DNA of 5,702 nt from an uncultured Bacilli bacterium. Its GTDB lineage: Bacteria > Bacillota_I > Bacilli_A > RF39 > UBA660. Location: NCBI GenBank assembly GCA_934086395.1, contig CAKOIE010000046.1:1-5702 (forward strand), given 5' to 3'. Below the pieces are notes generated by a model. That model ran no database searches. It was not told where the DNA came from and saw nothing but the letters and a program-made list of their open reading frames with translations. Every line of letters begins with the position of its first letter. Position 1 is the first letter of the stretch. Of the stretch, positions 1 through 5,017 are shown piece by piece. The position numbers and the translations under genes are program-made.

Positions 1-18
1 TTGTAAAATTTATAAGGA

Positions 19-68
19 GACATTTTCACTAATTATTCGTTTTTTTAATAGGGACATTTTCACTAATT
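19..68. repeat. Two direct 16-bp repeats, 34-bp period (possible IS end)
   Basis: The 16-mer GACATTTTCACTAATT occurs exactly at 19-34 and again at 53-68, with a T-rich spacer between. On the minus strand the stretch inward from position 75 begins TGTGAAAAATTAGTGAAAA and repeats AGTGAAAATGTC twice. IS21-family insertion sequences have ends that start with TGT and carry several short subterminal copies of the transposase-binding repeat, so this may be such an end, with the element body lying to the left, outside the window. The repeat is seen directly; the IS identity is inferred from form alone, and no transposase is present. It lies 38 bp beyond the stop of the lipoprotein gene. Confidence 0.6.
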
Positions 69-112
69 TTTCACAAACTTTTATTTAATTACTCTCCACT
101 TACCAAGTTTTA

Positions 113-520
113 TTATTCAATAATTTTATATCCAGAATCTTTTAAAAATTTTTCTATTACTTTTTTTGAACAACCTTTTCCCTTTTGCTCAAAATACTCA
201 TCACTCCACTCATAATATGCTATATTTCCCTCACGTCTATAATTTTTTTCTAATGAAGGATCAATTTGTTTAAGATATAATTCATTATTTGATTCAGTTT
301 CCATATAACATGCAATAGCCTTATCATTCTCAAAAACATAAGTAGCACGTAACACAAATTGATTTGCATAACCTATAAATTCTGCTTTTAATTCATCATG
401 CGTTACTTGACCATTATCTTCATTACTTGAACCATTTTCAACATTTATTTTATTGTTAGAACAACCAATACTAAATAATAAAATAAAAACAACTATAAAT
501 AAAAAATTTATCTTATTCAT
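113..520 (-). CDS. Small predicted lipoprotein of unknown function
   Basis: This encodes 135 residues. I do not recognise the family. Residues 1-19 are a typical lipoprotein signal: Lys at position 3, a hydrophobic run at 5-16, then Ser-Ile-Gly-Cys with Cys20 as the probable lipidated residue. The -3 position is Ser rather than the usual Leu, which weakens the lipobox slightly. A polar Asn/Ser/Glu-rich linker (21-40) follows, as in surface lipoproteins, then a mixed alpha/beta-looking domain (about 41-135) with two further Cys (71 and 117) that could form a disulfide outside the membrane. The ATG start is supported by GAGGTG 10 nt upstream. It is expected to be anchored to the outer face of the cytoplasmic membrane. 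It is transcribed in the same direction as uvrA but separated from it by a terminator and about 300 bp, so it is probably its own unit. It lies between two short-repeat arrays, so it could be cargo or a recently inserted segment; codon use does not visibly differ from its neighbours. No clear intrinsic terminator follows it. Confidence 0.72.
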   Translation of the reverse strand: MNKINFLFIVVFILLFSIGCSNNKINVENGSSNEDNGQVTHDELKAEFIGYANQFVLRATYVFENDKAIACYMETESNNELYLKQIDPSLEKNYRREGNIAYYEWSDEYFEQKGKGCSKKVIEKFLKDSGYKIIE

Positions 521-530
521 AACACGCTGT

Positions 531-552
531 CACCTCTATAAACATAGTATCA
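531..552 (-). promoter_or_regulatory. Ribosome binding site and possible extended -10 of the lipoprotein gene
   Basis: On the minus strand GAGGTG (531-536) lies 10 nt before the ATG at 518-520 and is a credible Shine-Dalgarno sequence. Just upstream, TGATACTAT (544-552) has the form of an extended -10 (TG-N-TACTAT, 4 of 6 to TATAAT). No good -35 stands 17 bp upstream, and the implied leader would be very short, so the promoter part is tentative. Confidence 0.35.
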
Positions 553-696
553 AAATTTAAGTTAAAAATCTCTAAGTTATTAATTATCAATTTGAAAAAT
601 TTCAATAATTAAATATTAAAACACCAAAATATAATATTTAAACCTATATTTAAAATATATAATTGAAAAAAGCCTATTTTACAGACATTTTAATAT
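553..696. other. AT-rich intergenic stretch, no gene seen
   Basis: This is almost pure A/T, with stops in all frames and no RNA gene that I can recognise. It contains one short perfect inverted repeat, TTGAAA-AA-TTTCAA (592-605). A single GACATTTTAA (684-693) resembles the core of the nearby repeats but is out of phase with them. Confidence 0.5.
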
Positions 697-778
697 ATTT
701 TAACGTTTTGACAACTTTTTTTGCTTATTTTTTAACGTTTTGACAACTTTTTTAGCCCGAAATTTAACATTTTGACAA
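697..778. repeat. Three tandem-spaced short repeats, exact 32-bp period
   Basis: TTAACGTTTTGACAAC occurs at 700-715 and 732-747, followed by a diverged third copy, TTAACATTTTGACAAG, at 764-779. The spacing is exactly 32 bp each time. The first two copies are followed by a T-run and then GC, so the similarity extends beyond the 16-mer. On the minus strand the outermost copy begins TTGTCAAAATG. The arrangement is too short and the spacers too small and T-rich for a CRISPR. It fits repeated protein-binding sites: the subterminal repeats of an IS21-type element end, iteron-like sites, or operators upstream of the lipoprotein gene. The repeats are seen directly; their role is not known. Confidence 0.65.
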
Positions 779-792
779 GAAATATGTATATA

Positions 793-820
793 AAATAAAA
801 AAGCAAACAACCTAATGCTT
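793..820 (-). terminator. Intrinsic terminator of uvrA
   Basis: On the minus strand AAGCA (816-820) pairs with TGCTT (801-805) across a 10-nt loop and is followed by a T-rich tract (TTTTATTT, 793-800). The 5' arm overlaps the uvrA TAA stop (819-821). The stem is only 5 bp, possibly helped by A-T pairs from the flanking A-run, so it is a modest terminator. Confidence 0.6.
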
Positions 821-3632
821 ACTTTTCCTCTAATTTAGACTTTAAATACTCTCCAGTAAATGATTCTTTAACTTTAACAATTTCTTCAGGTGTTCCTTTA
901 GCAATAACCCTACCACCATCATCACCACCATTTGGACCAATATCAATAATATAATCCGCACATTTAATTACATCTAAATTATGTTCAATAATAATAACTG
1001 TATCTCCATTATCAACAATACGTTCTAAAACAGCAAGTAGTTTTTTAATATCGTCAGTATGTAAACCTGTAGTTGGTTCATCTAATATAAAGACACTCTT
1101 ACCAGTTGGTTTCTTTTGTAATTCTTTCGCAAGTTTAACACGTGCTGCTTCTCCACCAGATAAAGTTGGTGCACTTTGTCCAAGTTTAATATAAGGAAGT
1201 CCAACATCTATCATAGTTTGCAATTTATTTTTAATCTTAGGTACACTGTCAAAGAATTCAATAGCTTCACTAACTCTCATATCAAGTACTTCTGCAATAT
1301 TTTTACCTTTAAATTTAACGTCTAAAGTCTCACGATTATATCTAGTACCATGGCATACATCACAAGGAACATAAACATCTGGTAAAAAATGCATCTCAAT
1401 TTTCTTAATACCATCACCTTGACAAGCCTCGCATCTACCACCTTTAACATTAAATGAAAATCTACCCTTATCATAGCCTTTCATTTTAGATTCCTTCATC
1501 TCAGCAAATAAATCACGAATATCATCAAATACCCCAACATAAGTTGCCGGATTACTTCTAGGAGTTCTACCTATTGGTTCTTGAGAAATATCTACTACTT
1601 TATCAACGTTTTCAAGTCCTTTAATACCCTTATTTTTTCCTGGTATTACCATTGTTCCGTAAACTTTTGCTCTTAGTGCTCTAACAAGCGTTTCCGTAAC
1701 CAAACTTGATTTACCAGATCCAGACACACCCGTAACCAAAGTCATAGTTCCAAGTGGAAATTTAACATTTATGTTTTTTAAATTATTTTGACTAGCGCCT
1801 TTAATCTCAATAAATTTTCCATTTCCTTTTCTACGTTTTTTAGGAACATCTATTTTTAATTCACCAGTTAAATATTTTCCCGTTAAACTATTCTTATTTC
1901 GCATTACCTCTTCAGGCGTTCCAGCTGCAACAACCTCTCCACCTTGATCACCAGGTCCCGGTCCAATATCAACTAAATAATCAGCAGCTCTCATTGTATC
2001 TTCATCATGTTCAACAACAATTAAAGTATTTCCAAGATCTCTCATTTCTTTCAAAGAATTAATTAATTTATCATTATCCCTTTGATGCAAACCAATACTA
2101 GGCTCATCTAAAACATATAAAACCCCAGTTAACTTACTACCAATTTGAGTAGCTAAGCGAATTCTTTGTGATTCACCACCAGATAATGTACTTGCTTCTC
2201 TAGCTAAAGTTAAATAACCAAGTCCAACATTATTTAAAAAGCTTAATCTATTTTGAATTTCTTTAACAATTAAACTAGCAATATTTTCTTGTTCTTTGGT
2301 AAGTTTTAAATTATCAAAAAATTCTATTAAATCTCTAATACTTTTTAAACACACTTCATAAATACTTAAACCATTAATCTTAACAGCTAATACATCATCA
2401 GATAATCTAGCACCATGACATTTCTTACAAGGTAAATCAACCATATATGAACTAAGCCAATCTCTTATCCATTTACTAGAAGTTTCCATATATCTTCTTT
2501 GAAAATTATTAGCAATTCCTTCATATGTATCTGTAACATACCTCTTATTACCATTCTTACTTACATATTCAAAATCAAATAATTCATTACTACCATATAA
2601 AATTATATCTAATTCTTTTTTACTAAGTTCAGATATTTTCTTATTTAAATCAATATTATAATGTTTACAAACAGTCTCAAGTTCTGTAAGAGCAATATTT
2701 TGATCTAAACTAAATCCTTTAATTGCTCCCTCATATACTGATTTATTTTTATCAGGAATAAGTAAATCAATACTAATATTTTGTTTAACACCTAAACCTT
2801 TACATTCAGGGCAGGCTCCATATGGAGCATTAAATGAGAATAATCTAGGTTCTAATTCAGGCAAACTAAAGTTACATTCAGGACAAGCATAATGTTCACT
2901 CATTATAAATTCTTCACCATCAATTACATGTATTAATACTTTACCACTTGCCATCTTTGTACTAAGTTCAATTGCTTCAAAAATACGACTTCTTTCATCC
3001 GGATTAACAACTATACGATCAACTACCAAATAAATATTATCTTTCTTATTTTTTTCTAAGACAATATTTTCTGATAAATCATGCATTTCTCCATTAACTC
3101 TTACCCTAGTAAATCCTTTTTTTCTTAAATCATCAAACAAATCTTGATGAGTACCTTTTTCACCATGAACAATAGGAGCAAGTATTTCTAACTTAGTTCC
3201 TTCATCCATAGCTAAAATCTTATTAGTCATCTCTTCAATACTTTGACTAGTAATTGGCACATGATGATTAGGACAATATGGAGTTCCAACTCTTGCAAAT
3301 AACAATCTTAAATAATCATATATCTCTGTTACAGTTCCTACTGTACTTCTTGGATTATTATTAGTTGTTTTTTGATCAATCGAAATACTAGGAGATAATC
3401 CTTCAATAGAGTCTACATCCGGTTTATCAGATCCACCTAAAAACTGTCTTGCATATGCACTTAAAGATTCAATATATCTTCTTTCTCCCTCTGCATAAAT
3501 AGTATCAAAAGCAAGACTACTCTTTCCTGAACCAGATACACCAGTCATAACAATTAATTTATTTTTAGGTAATTCTAAATCAATATTCTTTAAATTATTT
3601 TCTCTAGCACCCTTTATTACAATTTTATCCAT
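819..3632 (-). CDS. uvrA: UvrA, excinuclease ABC subunit A
   Basis: This is the damage-recognition ATPase of nucleotide excision repair. As a cytosolic dimer it scans DNA with UvrB, loads UvrB at lesions and leaves before UvrC cuts. At 937 residues it is full length for the family (about 940-950). Both ABC modules are intact. First module: Walker A GVSGSGKSS (31-39, Lys37), signature LSGGE (483-487), Walker B ending Asp509-Glu510. Second module: Walker A 635-643 (Lys641), signature 824-828, Walker B Asp851-Glu852. Zinc-binding Cys pairs are present: 250/253 with 274/277, 402/405 (plus CPNHH at 120-124), and 734/737 with 757/760, the last being the C-terminal zinc finger that contacts DNA. The ATG at 3630-3632 is the only reasonable start: an in-frame TGA lies at 3639-3641, and GAGG (3637-3640) precedes it at a short 4-nt spacing. 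uvrB, often the adjacent upstream gene in Firmicutes, is absent here, so uvrA appears to be monocistronic with its own promoter and terminator. Confidence 0.98.
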   Translation of the reverse strand: MDKIVIKGARENNLKNIDLELPKNKLIVMTGVSGSGKSSLAFDTIYAEGERRYIESLSAYARQFLGGSDKPDVDSIEGLSPSISIDQKTTNNNPRSTVGTVTEIYDYLRLLFARVGTPYCPNHHVPITSQSIEEMTNKILAMDEGTKLEILAPIVHGEKGTHQDLFDDLRKKGFTRVRVNGEMHDLSENIVLEKNKKDNIYLVVDRIVVNPDERSRIFEAIELSTKMASGKVLIHVIDGEEFIMSEHYACPECNFSLPELEPRLFSFNAPYGACPECKGLGVKQNISIDLLIPDKNKSVYEGAIKGFSLDQNIALTELETVCKHYNIDLNKKISELSKKELDIILYGSNELFDFEYVSKNGNKRYVTDTYEGIANNFQRRYMETSSKWIRDWLSSYMVDLPCKKCHGARLSDDVLAVKINGLSIYEVCLKSIRDLIEFFDNLKLTKEQENIASLIVKEIQNRLSFLNNVGLGYLTLAREASTLSGGESQRIRLATQIGSKLTGVLYVLDEPSIGLHQRDNDKLINSLKEMRDLGNTLIVVEHDEDTMRAADYLVDIGPGPGDQGGEVVAAGTPEEVMRNKNSLTGKYLTGELKIDVPKKRRKGNGKFIEIKGASQNNLKNINVKFPLGTMTLVTGVSGSGKSSLVTETLVRALRAKVYGTMVIPGKNKGIKGLENVDKVVDISQEPIGRTPRSNPATYVGVFDDIRDLFAEMKESKMKGYDKGRFSFNVKGGRCEACQGDGIKKIEMHFLPDVYVPCDVCHGTRYNRETLDVKFKGKNIAEVLDMRVSEAIEFFDSVPKIKNKLQTMIDVGLPYIKLGQSAPTLSGGEAARVKLAKELQKKPTGKSVFILDEPTTGLHTDDIKKLLAVLERIVDNGDTVIIIEHNLDVIKCADYIIDIGPNGGDDGGRVIAKGTPEEIVKVKESFTGEYLKSKLEEK

Positions 3633-3658
3633 ACTACCTCACTTCATTTCAGTAGTAT
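3631..3658. promoter_or_regulatory. Perfect inverted repeat over the uvrA start region (possible operator)
   Basis: ATACTAC (3631-3637) and GTAGTAT (3652-3658) are perfect 7-bp inverted arms separated by 14 bp. One arm covers part of the ribosome binding site and the first two bases of the uvrA ATG; the other touches the putative -10. As DNA it would be a dyad of operator size (28 bp) straddling the transcription start. As RNA, if transcription starts further upstream, it would be a hairpin masking the start codon. It does not match the Gram-positive LexA box (CGAAC-N4-GTTCG). The symmetry is seen directly; regulation is inferred. Confidence 0.45.
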
Positions 3659-3685
3659 TTTACCACAAAATTATCAAAATATTAA
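3657..3685 (-). promoter_or_regulatory. uvrA: Putative uvrA promoter (extended -10)
   Basis: On the minus strand TGGTAAAAT (3657-3665) is an extended -10 with hexamer TAAAAT (5 of 6 to consensus). A weak -35, TTAATA (3680-3685), lies 17 bp upstream and overlaps the U-tract of the preceding terminator. The predicted start is near 3650, about 18 nt before the ATG. Confidence 0.5.
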
Positions 3686-3710
3686 AAAAAGATAGAAATA
3701 AATCTACCTT
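3684..3710 (-). terminator. Intrinsic terminator of the zinc-ribbon membrane protein gene
   Basis: On the minus strand AAGGTAGA (3703-3710) pairs with TCTATCTT (3689-3696): an 8-bp stem with one G-T pair and a 6-nt loop, followed by a run of T (3684-3688 after the stem). It overlaps the TAA stop at 3709-3711 and separates this gene from uvrA. Confidence 0.8.
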
Positions 3711-4398
3711 AATTATTTAAATCAATATATTTTGCCATTATAACAGGTTTATTTCCACTTATTGTTGAATATTCACCATATACTTTAACAATATCTCCAT
3801 CAATAAAACCTTTTTCATAAGTTCTATCTTCAAAATGAACTGTCACAAGACTTTCTGAACCATCTTCAAATAAATTTAAATCAAGTGTAATATCCATATT
3901 GTTATATAGTCCATCATTATATCCTTCTACTTTAACAACTTGTCCAACTACAGTAACATCTTTATCTAAATATGTTTTAGGAATTCTAACTAAATCTTCA
4001 TAACTTACAAAAGTACATTTCTGCTTATATGATTCATATGTTTCTTTATTAACAATATGTGTATTAACAAAATAAAATAATAATATTAAAAATAAGAATA
4101 CAACACCTATCATAACAAAGAATAATATATCCATTGAATTTCTTTTATTTCTTCTTCTACAATTAGGACAAATAGTCATTCCCCTATCAAAATATTTTCC
4201 ACAATATTTACATTTTTGTGTATTGGTTAAATCTTCCACTTCATTAACAGCAGCATCTTTAACATCTTTTATAACTTTATCAACGTCCTTCTTTACTGTT
4301 TTCTTAACTGTTTCGTTTAAATCTTTAACTTTTTTAGTAGTGCGCTTTTTTAACTTTTTACCATCTTCAATCACTTTTTTAGCATCATCTTTTTCCAT
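3709..4398 (-). CDS. Zinc-ribbon, single-pass membrane protein with OB-like C-terminal domain
   Basis: This encodes 229 residues, function unknown. Four parts are visible. Residues 1-57 are a highly charged, probably helical segment with Val/Ile at 3-4 residue steps and 17 Lys in the first 50. Cys63-X2-Cys66 and Cys77-X2-Cys80 form a rubredoxin-type zinc ribbon. Residues 90-111 are a strong membrane segment preceded by a basic cluster (81-87), which by the positive-inside rule puts the N-terminus and zinc ribbon in the cytoplasm. Residues 125-229 are beta-rich with the pattern 'DVTVVGQVVKVEG ... GDIVKVYGEYSTISG', typical of OB-fold domains of the tRNA_anti-like kind, placed outside the cell. 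I chose the second ATG (4396-4398) because GGAGG (4404-4408) stands 5 nt before it and the promoter would start the mRNA at about 4416. The ATG at 4408-4410 (adds 4 residues, AAGGA only 1-2 nt upstream) is the alternative. The gene is a single unit with its own promoter and terminator. Zinc ribbon plus membrane segment is a common Firmicutes layout for envelope sensors or scaffolds, but no specific role can be assigned. Confidence 0.85.
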   Translation of the reverse strand: MEKDDAKKVIEDGKKLKKRTTKKVKDLNETVKKTVKKDVDKVIKDVKDAAVNEVEDLTNTQKCKYCGKYFDRGMTICPNCRRRNKRNSMDILFFVMIGVVFLFLILLFYFVNTHIVNKETYESYKQKCTFVSYEDLVRIPKTYLDKDVTVVGQVVKVEGYNDGLYNNMDITLDLNLFEDGSESLVTVHFEDRTYEKGFIDGDIVKVYGEYSTISGNKPVIMAKYIDLNN

Positions 4399-4403
4399 TT
4401 TAT

Positions 4404-4451
4404 CCTCCATATCCTTAATATAATTATAGACTAAACTAAAATATTAATCAA
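4404..4451 (-). promoter_or_regulatory. Promoter and start-deciding ribosome binding site of the zinc-ribbon gene
   Basis: On the minus strand TTGATT (4446-4451), a 17-bp spacer and a consensus TATAAT (4423-4428) form a good housekeeping sigma promoter, predicting a start near 4416. GGAGG at 4404-4408 then lies 5 nt before the ATG at 4396-4398. A leader of about 17 nt suits that start and is too short for the ATG at 4408-4410. Confidence 0.7.
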
Positions 4452-4633
4452 TCTATAATTACTCTATTAATAGGCACAAAATGTAGAAAACAAATATAAA
4501 ATAATCAAAACGATAGTAAATAAATTAAAATAGTAAAAGGTCGAAACGAAGTAAGATGAAATAGTTAAAATATTCTTTCTAAACAAAACATAGAAAACAG
4601 TAAAGAAAGATATTACAATAAAGCATATTAATT
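4452..4633. other. AT-rich intergenic stretch after the GtrA-family gene
   Basis: No coding frame or recognisable RNA gene is seen. It holds two copies of TAGAAAACA (4474-4482 and 4591-4599) and three loose copies of an (A/G)ATAGT(T)AAA motif (around 4512, 4529 and 4560), all in the same orientation. These may be chance in such A-rich sequence. Confidence 0.4.
4569..4614 (-). terminator. Long imperfect hairpin downstream of the GtrA-family gene, weak terminator candidate
   Basis: On the minus strand AATATCTTTCT (4604-4614) pairs with AGAAAGAATATT (4569-4580): 11 pairs with one bulged A and a 23-nt T-rich loop. Only a broken T tract follows (TTTTAACTATTTC, which partly shares bases with the arm). 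It is the only strong secondary structure after the gtrA stop at 4634, so it may end the dusB-gtrA transcript, but the form is not typical. Confidence 0.3.
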
Positions 4634-5017
4634 TTAATTATTAAAAATAAATTTACCAACACAATAATTTATATAAGTAGTTGAAGATGAAGAAATAAAT
4701 TTAGAAATCATACTCGGAAACATAAATATTTTTAAACAAACAGTTAAAACAATACTATCTATAACAAGTCCTATAGTTCTACTTACAAAAAACATTACAA
4801 ATCCTACATTATCATTATTATCAGCCTCATAAACAAATTTTTTATTTAAGAAATATAAAATAGTAACAGTTACTATAAAAGTAATCACATTTGCTAATAA
4901 ATAATTAATATGTAATATATCATTTAAAAAGTAAAATAAAGCAAGTTCAATAGTACCACCAATAGTTCCAACAATGCAATATTTTAAATATTGTTTACTA
5001 AAAATATTTTTAATCAT
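4634..5017 (-). CDS. GtrA-family small membrane protein
   Basis: This encodes 127 residues, normal length for the GtrA family (PF04138). Members are integral cytoplasmic-membrane proteins implicated in moving lipid-linked sugars (for example undecaprenyl-phosphate-glucose) for cell-wall, teichoic acid or surface polysaccharide glycosylation. Four membrane segments are visible at about 11-31, 38-57, 72-97 and 103-122. Family marks are the opening 'YLKYCIVGTIGG', the loop after helix 2 'FLNKKFVY' (56-63), and the closing 'NYCVGKFIF' (117-125). The ATG has a strong AGGAG 6 nt upstream, inside the end of dusB, and the genes overlap by 8 nt, so translation is probably coupled. No glycosyltransferase, the usual partner, is seen in the window, so its substrate cannot be inferred here. 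It is the last gene of its unit. Confidence 0.9.
   Translation of the reverse strand: MIKNIFSKQYLKYCIVGTIGGTIELALFYFLNDILHINYLLANVITFIVTVTILYFLNKKFVYEADNNDNVGFVMFFVSRTIGLVIDSIVLTVCLKIFMFPSMISKFISSSSTTYINYCVGKFIFNN

Noticed and set aside
71..112. Terminator after the lipoprotein gene
   Set aside because: AAACTT/AAGTTT arms exist, but with a loop of about 25 nt and no following T tract, and the inner ACTT-GGT-AAGT stem is only 4 bp.
708..777. Plus-strand promoters from the three TTGACA hexamers
   Set aside because: They are part of the repeat unit, have no good -10 at 16-18 bp, and no plus-strand gene lies downstream.
697..779. CRISPR array
   Set aside because: Only three 16-bp repeats, with 16-bp T-rich spacers that are themselves partly similar; no leader or cas gene is seen.
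3633..3700. LexA/DinR SOS box upstream of uvrA
   Set aside because: No CGAAC-N4-GTTCG-like sequence is present; the only dyad is ATACTAC-N14-GTAGTAT, which is unrelated.
4223..4423. Plus-strand open frame of 66 codons
   Set aside because: It lies antisense to the Lys-rich segment of the zinc-ribbon gene; the Ser/Thr/Phe-rich translation is the mirror of Lys/Glu/Asp codons, and no domain is recognisable.
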